Assembly: GCF_902705875.1 (NCBI RefSeq)
Contig: NZ_CACSIK010000004.1
Coordinates: 124,001-188,000 of the forward strand
Direction: 5' to 3'
DNA: 64,000 bases
Source: Zhongshania aliphaticivorans
GTDB lineage: Bacteria > Pseudomonadota > Gammaproteobacteria > Pseudomonadales > Spongiibacteraceae
Shown here: piece by piece, positions 29,491 through 39,319 of the stretch
Position numbering within the stretch: position 1 is the stretch's first letter
Layout of the letters: each line of letters opens with the position of its first letter
Program-made: the position numbers and the translations under genes
Notes under the pieces: generated by a model
What the model was told of the DNA's origin: nothing
Database searches by the model: none
What the model saw: only the letters and a program-made list of their open reading frames with translations

Positions 29491-31269
29491 ATGTCCGGCA
29501 AAATAGTCAAAACAGGCCCGTTAGATACGTCGTTTTTATTGAAAAAATTGGTAGATGACGGCGTGTTAGATTCCGCTGTGGCCAAGCGGATTCGGCCTAA
29601 TCCGCCTTCTGTAGGCGATAAAACTCAACATGTTTTGAGCTACCTTGTGAGCGCCCAATTACCTGATGCGAGCCGCGCTGGGCGACTGCTCAATATGGAT
29701 CGCTTATTAGAATGGTTGTCAGGCTATTGTGATCAGCTACCGCAGCGCATTGACCCATTAAAGATTGATGTGCCCGCTGTTACCGAGGTGATGTCCTTTG
29801 CCTTTGCTCAGCGCCATCGGATTTTGGCGGTAGAGGTGACACCACAAGAAGTGGTCATTGCCGGTGGCGAGCCTTTTATTTCTGCATGGGAAAACGATTT
29901 ACAACAAGTGGTGCGCCGACCAATTCGGCGGGTACTTGCAGACCCAGAAGCGATAGATCGATTTACGGTCGAATTTTATAGCTTGGCAAAATCCGTGCGC
30001 GGGGCTAGTGGTAATAGCAAGCAAAGCGGCCATGTTAACGCCAACCTTGAGCAATTATTAGAAATTAGCAAACTCAAAGATGTCGACGCGAATGATGGCC
30101 ATGTCGTCAATATAGTCGACTGGTTATTGCAGTATGCCTATGATCAGCGTGCGAGTGATATCCATATTGAGCCGCGTCGTGATCAAGGTAATGTCCGTTT
30201 CCGAATTGATGGCGTGTTATACAATGTATACGAATTACCTGCGTCGGTCCTCACGGCGGTGGTGAGCCGCTTGAAAATTCTTGGCCGCATGGATGTGGCA
30301 GAAAAACGTCGGCCACAGGATGGTCGATTAAAAACCAAAAATTCTGCTGGCGATGAAATTGAGCTGCGCCTGTCGACCTTGCCCACCGCGTTTGGTGAAA
30401 AAATGGTGATGCGCATTTTTGATCCAGAAGTGTTGCTGCGCAGCTTTGATGAGCTGGGTTTGCGGGGCGATGATCGTCAGCGCTGGAACAGTATGATTCA
30501 GGCGCCTCATGGCATTGTCTTGGTCACCGGCCCAACAGGTTCAGGAAAAACCACCACGCTGTACTCTAGTCTTAAACAGATTGCGACCAGCGAGGTGAAT
30601 GTCTGCACGATTGAAGACCCCATTGAGATGGTCGAGGACGCCTTTAACCAAATGCAGGTGCAGCACAATATAAACCTTGATTTTGCCGGTGGGGTGCGCG
30701 CCTTACTTAGGCAAGACCCAGATATTATTATGATTGGCGAGATTCGCGATCTAGAAACGGCAGAGATGGCGATTCAAGCAGCACTGACCGGTCATTTAGT
30801 CATCTCTACGCTCCATACTAATGATGCCCCCTCGGCAGTAACCCGACTTTTGGAATTAGGGGTTCCCGCGTATTTGATTCGTGCGACAGTGCTGGGCGTC
30901 ATGGCACAGCGTTTGGTTAGAAGTTTGTGTCCGCATTGTAAAGAGCCCGTTGCCTTGGACGAGGCGGCATGGGCTACCTTGATAGCACCATGGAAAGTTA
31001 ACCCTCCGGCGGAAACCTATCATGCTCCCGGTTGTTTAGAATGTCGAAATACCGGGTTTTATGGTCGTCAGGGCATATACGAAATATTGTCGGTTGAGGG
31101 GCAGATTCAGGCAGCTATTGGCGATGATGTTGAGCTTGAAAATTTGCGCAGAATGGCCATGAAAAAGGGCATGCGCACGCTCAGGTTGAGCGGTGCCCAA
31201 AAAGTAGCGAGGGGCGAAACCACCATTGCTGAGGTTTTACGGGTTGCGCCTCCAGTACAGATGAGTTGA
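29491..31269 (+). CDS. PilB/GspE-family secretion or pilus ATPase
   Basis: 592-residue hexameric ATPase of the type II secretion/type IV pilus class. The Walker A GPTGSGKTTT begins at residue 347; an Asp box (IHIEPRR, RLSTLP), the LLRQDPDIIMIGEIRDLETAEMAIQAALTGHLV Walker B and His box, and the zinc-binding CPHC and CLEC pairs are all present. It is not beside genes for the inner-membrane platform or pilins, as is also true for the Pseudomonas homologue next to the DUF47-pit genes. The ATG at 29491 is preferred over an upstream extension; the ribosome site is weak. Its exact machine (secretion, adhesion or competence) is unknown. Confidence 0.88.
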   Translation: MSGKIVKTGPLDTSFLLKKLVDDGVLDSAVAKRIRPNPPSVGDKTQHVLSYLVSAQLPDASRAGRLLNMDRLLEWLSGYCDQLPQRIDPLKIDVPAVTEVMSFAFAQRHRILAVEVTPQEVVIAGGEPFISAWENDLQQVVRRPIRRVLADPEAIDRFTVEFYSLAKSVRGASGNSKQSGHVNANLEQLLEISKLKDVDANDGHVVNIVDWLLQYAYDQRASDIHIEPRRDQGNVRFRIDGVLYNVYELPASVLTAVVSRLKILGRMDVAEKRRPQDGRLKTKNSAGDEIELRLSTLPTAFGEKMVMRIFDPEVLLRSFDELGLRGDDRQRWNSMIQAPHGIVLVTGPTGSGKTTTLYSSLKQIATSEVNVCTIEDPIEMVEDAFNQMQVQHNINLDFAGGVRALLRQDPDIIMIGEIRDLETAEMAIQAALTGHLVISTLHTNDAPSAVTRLLELGVPAYLIRATVLGVMAQRLVRSLCPHCKEPVALDEAAWATLIAPWKVNPPAETYHAPGCLECRNTGFYGRQGIYEILSVEGQIQAAIGDDVELENLRRMAMKKGMRTLRLSGAQKVARGETTIAEVLRVAPPVQMS

Positions 31270-31302
31270 ATGAACAATAATAAACGCTAAGGGTTTGCGG
31301 AA

Positions 31303-34227
31303 ATGACACTGCCAAGTGGGTATCAACGGTTAGAAATCTCGACAGAAGAATTGCCAGCAGTATTGGCCGAAGAAGTCGAGCTGCATTGGCTGAATCTGTT
31401 CGAGCGCTGTGAACCGGCGCAGCGAGCGTGGTACCAGACGTTTTCAGCGTCAGATTGCCGGCAGCAATTGTTAACGGCTTTTGCGTGCAGTCCGGCCCTG
31501 GCAGAGCTGTGTGCACGACATCCAGCATGGCTGCCAGAATTAATACTAAGTAAGGAGATTGAAACAGCGTTGCCAGAGAGTGCGTGGCGTGATGCGCTGC
31601 GTCGCTTATGTGCGGAGTGCGATAATGCTGATGCACTTGCCAAATGTCTTCGAGACTTTCGAAATCGGCATTGGTTGCGCATTGTGTGGCGGGATGTAAA
31701 CCGCTTAGCGACACTGGAAGACACCCTAAGGGATTTGTCTGCGCTTGCCGATGCTTGTGTTGATGAGGCATTAACCGTATTGCATCAGCAGCTGGTAGCC
31801 GAGCGCGGCGAGCCACAAGCTGCCGATGGCACACCACAGCAGTTGGTGGTTATTGCAATGGGTAAATTGGGCGCAGGGGAATTAAATCTGTCCTCTGATA
31901 TAGACCTTATTTTTGCTTACCCTCATGCCGGTAGTACTGTTGGCGCTAGCCGCAGCGATGATAACCAAGCGTTTTTTATTCGCCTTGGTCAGCGCCTAAT
32001 AAAAGCGCTGGATACCCGAACGCCCGATGGTTTTGTGTTTAGAGTGGATATGCGTCTGCGTCCCTATGGGCAAAGTGGCCCGCTGGTAATTAGTTTTGAT
32101 GCGCTTGAAGAGTATTATCAAAATCAAGGTCGTGACTGGGAGCGCTATGCCTTAATTAAAGCGCGATGTATTGCTGGGGATCGCGATGAGGGTGAGCGTT
32201 TACTTACTCAGTTGCGGCCCTTCGTTTACCGCCGTTATTTGGATTTCTCAGCCATCGAATCGCTGCGAGATATGAAGTCGATGATTCAGCGTGAGGTTGT
32301 CAGGCGTCAGCTCCAAGATAATATTAAACTCGGTTCTGGTGGCATTCGTGAGATTGAGTTTATTGCCCAGTGTTTTCAATTGATTCGTGGTGGTCAGGAG
32401 CAGGCATTACAAGCACTTCAGTTGCAAGTCATCCTTCCAGAGCTGGCCAATATGGCTTACCTTCCGTCGCAGGTTGTAGACGAATTGCAGCAGGCATATC
32501 GCTTCTTACGCAATACTGAGCACGCGATTCAAGCGTGGCGAGACGAGCAAACTCAGCAGCTGCCGGATTCTGGTGTCGCGCTAACAGCCCTGAGTGTGGC
32601 GATGGGGTTTGGTGATGATATTGAGGCATTCCAACAATGTTTGGCCCAGCATCGAGAGCGCGTTGCAACTCATTTTGCGAATGTGATTGCACCGCCGGAA
32701 GTGGAACCTAGCGTTCAGCATCTAAGTAATAATCGCTGGCGAGCCATGCTCGATGATCTAGATCAAGACAAAGTGCGTGACACCTTGGTCGAGGCGGGGT
32801 TTGGTGACGACGCCACAGAGGCGGCCCGCTTGCTGGTTGCCTTGCTAGGCGGTGCTAGCGTGCTGCGAATGCAGAATCGTGGTCGTGATCGCTTATATGA
32901 CTTTCTACCGCTGATCTTAGAAGATTTGTGTGAGGCCGATTCACCTGCGGCCACCTTGCTGCGAGTGATTCCGCTCATCGAAGCCGTACTCCGTCGAACT
33001 GCTTATTTAGTGTTGCTTATAGAAAACCCCGGCGCGCGTGGGCGCTTGGTCAAGCTCTGTGATGCCAGTCCTTGGATTGCTCGGCAACTGTCCGCGCAGC
33101 CGGTATTGTTGGATGAATTATTGGATGCCGATAGTTTATACACCGTGCCGGAAAAAGCGGGTTTGGTCAGTGAGCTTCGGCAGCGTCTGCTGCGCATTGA
33201 AAAGGATGATTTAGAAGCACAGATGGAAGCCTTGCGACATTTTCGTTTGGCTCATGTTTTGAAAGTTGCGGCGTCAGAGGTCACAGGTAGCTTACCGTTA
33301 ATGAAGGTGAGTGATTATTTGACTTATATTGCGGAAGTAGTACTTGATGCTGTATTGGATATTGCTTGGCAAAACTTAGTTGATAAGCATGGCAGCCCGG
33401 TGCCGCTGGGGGATGATCAGCGGCATTTTCTTATATTGGGTTACGGTAAGTTGGGTGGCCTAGAGCTGGGTTATAGCTCAGATCTTGACCTCGTGTTTTT
33501 GCATGACTTGCCTTCTGATTGTGTCAGTGATGGCGACCGGCCTTTGGATGCGGGCTCGTTTTTTACGCGATTAGGTCAGCGCATTATTCATATTCTTACC
33601 GCGACGACTCGGTTGGGGGCTTTGTACGAGGTCGATATGCGTTTGCGACCCTCCGGTAATTCTGGCTTGTTGGTGTCCTCCTTCACGGCATTTAGTGACT
33701 ACCAGCACAGCCAGGCATGGACATGGGAACACCAGGCCTTGGTAAGAGTGCGAGCGGTGGCGGGGGACGAAATACTAGCTCAAAAATTCAATACGCTGCG
33801 GGCCGAAATTCTTGCTAAATCGCGCGACATTTTGGTGCTTAGGGACGAAGTCGTCGGAATGCGACAGAAAATGCGTGACCACCTGCTGTCTGCGAGTGAT
33901 AAAAATGCAGAATTTGACCTTAAACAAGGTACAGGAGGTATCGTTGATATTGAATTTATGGTGCAATATGCCGTTTTAGCATGGTCACAACAACACCCAC
34001 CGCTTACTCATTACACTGATAACATTCGCATACTGGAATCCTTGGCTGAACAAGGGCTGGTTTCAGCAGCGGATACCCGGATACTGATTGACGCTTACAA
34101 GGCGTTCCGCAGTCAGGCGCATCGCCTCAGCTTACAAGAGCAAAAAGGGTTGATAGCCGATACGGCACTGGGTACAGAGCGGGAAATTGTCAGCCGTTTC
34201 TGGCAGCAACTGATGTTGTCTCCATAA
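31303..34227 (+). CDS. glnE: Bifunctional glutamine synthetase adenylyltransferase/deadenylase
   Basis: Regulates glutamine synthetase by adding or removing AMP in response to nitrogen state. At 974 residues it has the usual tandem arrangement. The first nucleotidyltransferase core, MGKLGAGELNLSSDIDLIFAY, lies around residues 186-205, and the second, GYGKLGGLELGYSSDLDLVFLHD, around 711-733. RLRPYGQSGPL and RLRPSGNSGLL are present in each half, and FIAQCFQLIRGG shows the helical region. The ATG at 31303 starts MTLPSGYQRL. It precedes ilvE, as in Pseudomonas. Confidence 0.97.
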   Translation: MTLPSGYQRLEISTEELPAVLAEEVELHWLNLFERCEPAQRAWYQTFSASDCRQQLLTAFACSPALAELCARHPAWLPELILSKEIETALPESAWRDALRRLCAECDNADALAKCLRDFRNRHWLRIVWRDVNRLATLEDTLRDLSALADACVDEALTVLHQQLVAERGEPQAADGTPQQLVVIAMGKLGAGELNLSSDIDLIFAYPHAGSTVGASRSDDNQAFFIRLGQRLIKALDTRTPDGFVFRVDMRLRPYGQSGPLVISFDALEEYYQNQGRDWERYALIKARCIAGDRDEGERLLTQLRPFVYRRYLDFSAIESLRDMKSMIQREVVRRQLQDNIKLGSGGIREIEFIAQCFQLIRGGQEQALQALQLQVILPELANMAYLPSQVVDELQQAYRFLRNTEHAIQAWRDEQTQQLPDSGVALTALSVAMGFGDDIEAFQQCLAQHRERVATHFANVIAPPEVEPSVQHLSNNRWRAMLDDLDQDKVRDTLVEAGFGDDATEAARLLVALLGGASVLRMQNRGRDRLYDFLPLILEDLCEADSPAATLLRVIPLIEAVLRRTAYLVLLIENPGARGRLVKLCDASPWIARQLSAQPVLLDELLDADSLYTVPEKAGLVSELRQRLLRIEKDDLEAQMEALRHFRLAHVLKVAASEVTGSLPLMKVSDYLTYIAEVVLDAVLDIAWQNLVDKHGSPVPLGDDQRHFLILGYGKLGGLELGYSSDLDLVFLHDLPSDCVSDGDRPLDAGSFFTRLGQRIIHILTATTRLGALYEVDMRLRPSGNSGLLVSSFTAFSDYQHSQAWTWEHQALVRVRAVAGDEILAQKFNTLRAEILAKSRDILVLRDEVVGMRQKMRDHLLSASDKNAEFDLKQGTGGIVDIEFMVQYAVLAWSQQHPPLTHYTDNIRILESLAEQGLVSAADTRILIDAYKAFRSQAHRLSLQEQKGLIADTALGTEREIVSRFWQQLMLSP

Positions 34228-34263
34228 TAGTAATTGCCTGTATTTGTTGAGGAGTAAGACGCG

Positions 34264-35190
34264 ATGTCTATGGCTGATCGTGATGGCCTGATTTGGTTTG
34301 ATGGTGAAATGGTTCCTTGGCGTGATGCGCGGGTTCATGTTTTAACGCACACGCTGCATTACGGAATGGGTGTGTTTGAGGGCGTGCGAGCGTATCAAAC
34401 AAAAGATCAAGGTACCTGCATATTTCGTATGCAAGAACATACTGACCGTTTATTCCGCTCTGCACATATTATGCGTATGGACATGAACGTGACGAAAGAG
34501 CAGGTCAATGAGGCGCAACGTGCGGTTGTTCGTGAAAATGGCTTAGAGGAAGCGTATTTGCGCCCCATGTGCTTTTACGGCTCAGAAGGCATGGGTTTAC
34601 GTGCTGACAACCTTAAAATGCACACCATTGTTGCAGCATGGGACTGGCCTAGTTATATGAGCCCTGAGGCTCGTGATATGGGCATAAAAGTACGTTGCTC
34701 ATCTTACACGCGCCACCACGTAAATATTTCTATGTGTAAGGCCAAAGCAAACGGCCACTACATCAATTCGATGTTAGCGTTGCGTGAAGCCTTAGATAGC
34801 GGCTGTGAAGAAGCGTTATTGCTAGACAATGAAGGTTATGTTGCAGAAGGCAGCGGCGAGAATATCTTTATTGTTCGCAACGGAAAATTGTTTACCCCTG
34901 AGTTAACGAGCTGCTTGGATGGTATTACGCGCAATACTATTTTCGAATTTGCCAATGAACTGGGCTTAGAGGTTGAGGAAAAACGTATCACTCGTGATGA
35001 AGTATACGTGGCCGATGAGGCTTTCTTTACCGGCACAGCGGCAGAGGTCTTGCCAATTCGTGAGCTTGATGGGCGTGTTATTGGTTCGGGTTCCCGCGGT
35101 CCGGTGACTAATTTGCTGCAAAATATGTATTTTGATCAAGTTAAAGGGCGCCGTGAAGAGTTTCCTGAATGGCTGACAGCCGTACGCTAA
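34264..35190 (+). CDS. ilvE: Branched-chain amino acid aminotransferase
   Basis: PLP enzyme that transaminates Leu, Ile and Val with 2-oxoglutarate. The protein has 308 residues. The PLP lysine is Lys161 in KAKANGHYINSML. LLDNEGYVAEGSGENIFIVRNGKL and FFTGTAAEVLPIRELDGRVIG are the class IV aminotransferase signatures, and YGMGVFEGVRAY is at the N-terminus. A good GAGGAG ribosome site precedes the ATG. In Pseudomonas it is followed by LPS heptosyltransferase genes; here a lipoprotein gene is convergent. Confidence 0.95.
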   Translation: MSMADRDGLIWFDGEMVPWRDARVHVLTHTLHYGMGVFEGVRAYQTKDQGTCIFRMQEHTDRLFRSAHIMRMDMNVTKEQVNEAQRAVVRENGLEEAYLRPMCFYGSEGMGLRADNLKMHTIVAAWDWPSYMSPEARDMGIKVRCSSYTRHHVNISMCKAKANGHYINSMLALREALDSGCEEALLLDNEGYVAEGSGENIFIVRNGKLFTPELTSCLDGITRNTIFEFANELGLEVEEKRITRDEVYVADEAFFTGTAAEVLPIRELDGRVIGSGSRGPVTNLLQNMYFDQVKGRREEFPEWLTAVR

Positions 35191-35210
35191 TTAGCCCCTT
35201 CATTACTTGT

Positions 35211-35231
35211 TGCCGCAGCTTTGCTGCGGCA
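35211..35231. terminator. Terminator between ilvE and the convergent lipoprotein gene
   Basis: TGCCGCAGC (35211-35219), loop TTT, GCTGCGGCA (35223-35231): a perfect 9-base stem just after ilvE. A T-rich tract follows on the plus strand after a few bases. Confidence 0.65.
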
Positions 35232-35232
35232 G

Positions 35233-35628
35233 CTACTGCTTGTCTTCTTTTAGTTTGTATCTGCATTCACCGCGAATAAGTACTTCGTTTAGTACGGCGT
35301 AGTTATCCATGATTACATAGCCTGCGGGACAGTATTCTTTAAGCTTAGGGTTTTGCTCTAAATCGCGAAGTGCTTGCTGTATTAGTGATTCATTGTCTTT
35401 ACTGGGCTTATCTGCGCCGTTGCCACGTCGATTCCTATTCGTTATTGCGCGTGTTTTTTCGCGAAATAAAGGTTGGCTATAAGTGAAGAGTCGAATATCG
35501 CCGGTTTTTATTGAGGAGGTAAATTTTCCTGCAGGTTTTGGCCTTTCAGGGTTGTTGCTGCAGCTTGTAAGCCCTAAAAAAACGACGAATATAAAAATAT
35601 AGGGGTAAGAATTTAAGCGTCGCTGCAT
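35233..35628 (-). CDS. Small lipoprotein, function unknown
   Basis: 131-residue predicted lipoprotein not assigned to a known family. The N-terminus MQRRLNSYPYIFIFVVFLGLTSCS has the lipobox LTSC at residues 21-24. The mature part is basic near the start (ITNRNRRGNG) and has two cysteines (EYCPAGYVIM and GECRYKL) that could form a disulfide. It is convergent with ilvE and separated from it by a hairpin. The ATG start is clear. No operon partner. Confidence 0.7.
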   Translation of the reverse strand: MQRRLNSYPYIFIFVVFLGLTSCSNNPERPKPAGKFTSSIKTGDIRLFTYSQPLFREKTRAITNRNRRGNGADKPSKDNESLIQQALRDLEQNPKLKEYCPAGYVIMDNYAVLNEVLIRGECRYKLKEDKQ

Positions 35629-35925
35629 TATGAAAATATTCTCTATGGCGAATTTTGAGCAGTTTTGAGTTTAACATGACAAAGTCTTAATGCTAGATGA
35701 TTGGCTCGTTAATCATCGTTGCTAGATTTATATCCACCTCGTGGTTAGAATCCTGTTACTACACGAACGGCATTCACCCTATTTAGTATCTTGCAGCACT
35801 AAATGTGACTCTCGATATGACCTCTGTAGCCATAAAAGGGTTCCGCATTTATAGCGCGGTGCACAGAGTTTTGAAATAGCCAGAATCCGAATAACCGTAA
35901 TCACAATAATAGCGACATCGTTTTT

Positions 35926-37245
35926 ATGCCGTCAGATTCAGCCATTGCAACCCAGTCTTCTATTCAGCCAGTCAAAGCTGATGTTACCCCTCTGAAAGAG
36001 GCGCGGCCAAGGCGGGCCCTAAAAGTATGCTTACTTGGCTATCGGAGTGCGCCTTACGGCGGTGGCCAGGGCATTTATCTTAAGTACCTAAGCAAGGCAC
36101 TGGTGGACGCGGGGCATCAGGTTGACGTGATTTCAGGTCAGCCCTATCCGCACTTAGATTCGCGTGTGAACCTAATCAAAATGCCGGGGATGAATTTGTT
36201 TGAAACGGGCTTGGGCTCAATTCGTCCTCATCATCTTACGTCGTTAACGAATATTTACGAATGGATGGGCAAGCTCACAGGTGCATTCTCTGAGCCCTAT
36301 TGCTTTGGTCGCCGGGTGCTGAAATATTTAAAAGAGCATGGCCGTCACTACGATATTATCCACGATAACCAGTGTTTAAGTTATGGCATGCTGGCTTTGC
36401 AAAAGCAGGGCTTTCCACTGATTACAACCATACATCATCCTATCACCAGTGATTTGAATATCGCCTTGAAGGCAGCTAATTCATGGACTGAGCGCGTACT
36501 AATTCGCCGCTGGCACAGTTTTTTGATTATGCAGCGTAAGGTGGCTCGTGAGCTGCATCATGTGGTGACAGTATCAGAGCGCTCCCGTATGGATATTGCT
36601 GCTGCATTTGATATGCAGCCTGCGGGAATTAGCTTGGTTCACTGCGGCATTGATACCGAAGAATTTAAGCCGCTCGATCATATTGTTAAGAACCCCAATC
36701 GAGTGATGGCGACGGTGTCGTCAGATCAGCCCCTTAAAGGGATGCGCTATTTGCTAGAAGCGGTGGCTGCCGTCGTACCAAAATACCCAGACCTTGAGCT
36801 GCTTTTAGTGGGAACACCAAGAGAAGACGGTGAAAGTGGCCAATTGATCCGCAAGCTGGGTATTTCAAAGCATATTCGGGCTGTTAGCGGTATTAGCACT
36901 GAAGACCTTGTGAAATATTATAACGAGGCCTCTGTGGTTGTGGTGCCCTCGGTATACGAAGGATTTGGTTTGCCAGCTGGAGAGGCAATGGCCTGTGGTA
37001 CGGCGTTGATTTCTACCGACGGCGGTGCGCTACCCGAAGTCGTGGGTGATGCGGCGATACAAGTCCCAGTCCGCAATAGTGCCGCTATAGCTGAGGTTTT
37101 AGAAACCCTATTGGCATCACCGGCATGGCGGGATGAGTTGGCTGTAGCTGGCCGAGCAAGAATTGAAGAATTGTTTTGCTGGACACGCGCAGCTCAGCAA
37201 ATGACGAACTACTACTGGCAGGTGATACAACGTGAAAACGGTTGA
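35926..37245 (+). CDS. GT4-family glycosyltransferase
   Basis: 439-residue GT-B glycosyltransferase likely acting on the inner leaflet. The N-terminal domain has YGGGQGIYLKYLSKALVDAGHQVDVIS, and the C-terminal domain holds PSVYEGFGLPAGEAMACGTALISTDGGALPEVVGDAA, the E-x7-E nucleotide-sugar motif of GT4. AVSGISTEDLVKYYNEASVVVVPS is the usual linker. It overlaps the downstream methyltransferase by 14 bases, the first of three tightly packed genes. Donor and acceptor sugars are unknown; LPS or another surface glycan is the inferred target. Confidence 0.88.
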   Translation: MPSDSAIATQSSIQPVKADVTPLKEARPRRALKVCLLGYRSAPYGGGQGIYLKYLSKALVDAGHQVDVISGQPYPHLDSRVNLIKMPGMNLFETGLGSIRPHHLTSLTNIYEWMGKLTGAFSEPYCFGRRVLKYLKEHGRHYDIIHDNQCLSYGMLALQKQGFPLITTIHHPITSDLNIALKAANSWTERVLIRRWHSFLIMQRKVARELHHVVTVSERSRMDIAAAFDMQPAGISLVHCGIDTEEFKPLDHIVKNPNRVMATVSSDQPLKGMRYLLEAVAAVVPKYPDLELLLVGTPREDGESGQLIRKLGISKHIRAVSGISTEDLVKYYNEASVVVVPSVYEGFGLPAGEAMACGTALISTDGGALPEVVGDAAIQVPVRNSAAIAEVLETLLASPAWRDELAVAGRARIEELFCWTRAAQQMTNYYWQVIQRENG

Positions 37246-37948
37246 TTTTCGTCATTTTAAACTTAATTCAGGCGATAAAATTTTAGATTTGGGTTGTGGT
37301 GAAGGTCGGCATGTTATTTCGGCCTATGTCGAGGCAGATGTCACCGCTATTGGTGTTGATTTGTGTTTGCGTGATTTGCAAACCGCGCAGAGTCGATTCA
37401 CTGATTTCTGTGTGAATGATCAAGCTGATAGAGCTTTTGGTTTGGCTAATGGTGACGCCATGCAATTGCCGTTTGCGGATAATACCTTCGATAAGATTAT
37501 TTGCTCAGAGGTCTTAGAGCATATTCCCGATTATCATGCGGTTCTGGTAGAGATCGAGCGGGTGCTTAAACCCGGTGGCTTATTCTGTGCCAGCGTGCCC
37601 AGAGCGTGGCCAGAAAAAATATGTTGGGCGCTCAGTGAGGCTTATCACAAAGTAGAGGGTGGCCATTTACGTATTTTTAAAGCCAGCGACCTGCGTAAAC
37701 AAATACAGAGCTTGGGTTTTCGGTTTTACCGTCGACATTGGGCACATGCCTTGCATTCGCCATACTGGTGGCTGAAATGCGCGTTTTGGAACAACCAAGA
37801 CGCTAATCCCATCATTAAGCAGTACCACCGATTTCTAGTGTGGGACTTGATGGACAAGCCACGGTTTACACGAACCTTAGAAGCTGGGTTAAACCCAGTA
37901 TTAGGTAAGTCAGTCGTAATGTATTTTGAAAAGGCCAAAGTGCTATGA
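37232..37948 (+). CDS. Class I SAM-dependent methyltransferase
   Basis: 238-residue methyltransferase of the UbiE/type 11 kind. Motif I is ILDLGCGEGRHVISAY (around residues 15-30), with the second acidic residue in GVDLCLRDLQTA. The downstream FADNTFDKIICSEVLEHIPDYHAVLVEIERVLKPGGLF covers motifs post-I to III. It starts with a GTG inside the end of the upstream glycosyltransferase gene and overlaps the next gene by ATGA, so the trio is translationally coupled. The substrate is unknown, possibly a sugar or lipid made by the same pathway. Confidence 0.9.
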   Translation: MKTVDFRHFKLNSGDKILDLGCGEGRHVISAYVEADVTAIGVDLCLRDLQTAQSRFTDFCVNDQADRAFGLANGDAMQLPFADNTFDKIICSEVLEHIPDYHAVLVEIERVLKPGGLFCASVPRAWPEKICWALSEAYHKVEGGHLRIFKASDLRKQIQSLGFRFYRRHWAHALHSPYWWLKCAFWNNQDANPIIKQYHRFLVWDLMDKPRFTRTLEAGLNPVLGKSVVMYFEKAKVL

Positions 37949-39030
37949 GTGGACTGTTTTTGAGCAAAGGCCTATTCCCAGAGGAGTTTTTTAGGCCGAC
38001 GGTAGAGTTTTTGCTACGGGCTCAGCAGGCAGACGGCAGCATTCCTTGGTTTGATGGCGGCCATTGCGACCCTTGGGATCATGTTGAGTCGGCAATGGGG
38101 CTTAGTATTGGCGGAGAATACACGGCAGCAGAAAACGCTTACCGCTGGTTAAAGAATTCTCAACTTGACGATGGCAGTTGGTGGGCAGCGTATCGGGCTG
38201 GTGAAGTTGAGAACCAAGAGCGTCGTGAAACCAATTTTGTTGCGTATATTGCTACTGGTATTTGGCATCATTATTTAATCAGCAAAAACACGACGTTTTT
38301 ACGTGAGATGTGGCCCTGTGTTCAAGGAGCGATTGGCTTTGTGCTCCAGCAGCAATCCTCCCATGGCGAAATAAATTGGGCGGTGAATGCTAAGGGCGAA
38401 TCGATGGTTGATGCGCTTGTTACCGGTTGCTCATCTATTTATAAAAGCCTTGAATGCGCGGTGAATATTTCGGTTGTTATCGGCGACCCACGCGCAGATT
38501 GGCGAGATGCCAGAGTTGCATTGGGCAATGCTCTCCGTAACAAGCCAGAGCGTTTTGATCGCACTTGGGAAAGCAAATCTCGCTACTCCATGGACTGGTT
38601 TTACCCCGTGCTTACAGGCGCCGTGCCTGCGGCTAAAGCCGGTGCGCATTTGCAACATCGCTGGGACGAATTTGTAGAGCAGGGTATGGGTTGCCGCTGT
38701 GTATCAGACGAGCCTTGGGTGACTGTAGCCGAGTCCTGTGAATTAACTATGGCCCTGCTGGCTGCTGGCGATCACGCCCGTGCAGTGATGGTGTATAGCT
38801 GGTTACATCAGTGGCGCGACAGTCGCGGTGAATACTGGACTGGCTATCAATTTGTTGAAGACCTTTTGTGGCCAGACGAGCGGCCAACATGGACCGCGGC
38901 GGCTATTCTGCTTGCAGCAGATGCGCTCACCGAGCACACTGCCGCTCATCATTTATTTAATCAAGTTCGTCTTTTAGATGTGAGCGCGGCAAGTCGTCAA
39001 CAACAAGCTGGTCGAGTACGGTCTTGGTGA
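37945..39030 (+). CDS. Prenyltransferase/squalene-oxidase-like alpha/alpha-toroid protein
   Basis: 361-residue protein with repeated QW-like motifs: QQADGSIPWFDGG near residue 28 and SQLDDGSWWAAY near 72, plus further Trp-rich helical repeats toward the C-terminus. This suggests the alpha/alpha toroid of terpene cyclases and prenyltransferases. The DxDD motif of squalene-hopene cyclases is not evident, so cyclase activity is uncertain; it could be a glycoside-type or lipid-modifying toroid. The ATG overlaps the methyltransferase stop. The third gene of the cassette, suggesting the product works on the same glycan or lipid carrier. Confidence 0.7.
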   Translation: MSGLFLSKGLFPEEFFRPTVEFLLRAQQADGSIPWFDGGHCDPWDHVESAMGLSIGGEYTAAENAYRWLKNSQLDDGSWWAAYRAGEVENQERRETNFVAYIATGIWHHYLISKNTTFLREMWPCVQGAIGFVLQQQSSHGEINWAVNAKGESMVDALVTGCSSIYKSLECAVNISVVIGDPRADWRDARVALGNALRNKPERFDRTWESKSRYSMDWFYPVLTGAVPAAKAGAHLQHRWDEFVEQGMGCRCVSDEPWVTVAESCELTMALLAAGDHARAVMVYSWLHQWRDSRGEYWTGYQFVEDLLWPDERPTWTAAAILLAADALTEHTAAHHLFNQVRLLDVSAASRQQQAGRVRSW

Positions 39031-39319
39031 TTTTCTCAGTACGTCAAAAATAAGTGCCTGAGTGACGCTAGCTGGAAAGTACTTAGAAAATGGATTGTAG
39101 TTTGAGGTATAGGGATATCCGCAAGTCAATATGCGCCTGCATGCCTATTCTGCTTATACACTTTAGCGGTGTTATCTGAAAACAGATTGCCAATGCTCTA
39201 CGACGAACATTATAGTTGCGGCAAAATATTACGGTAAGCTCCCTAGGCTGGCTTTCCACTTGCCCCGCCTCCCCGTAGTATCAACAAAGATTGTATTCAA
39301 CGAAGGTCTGACTTTATTC

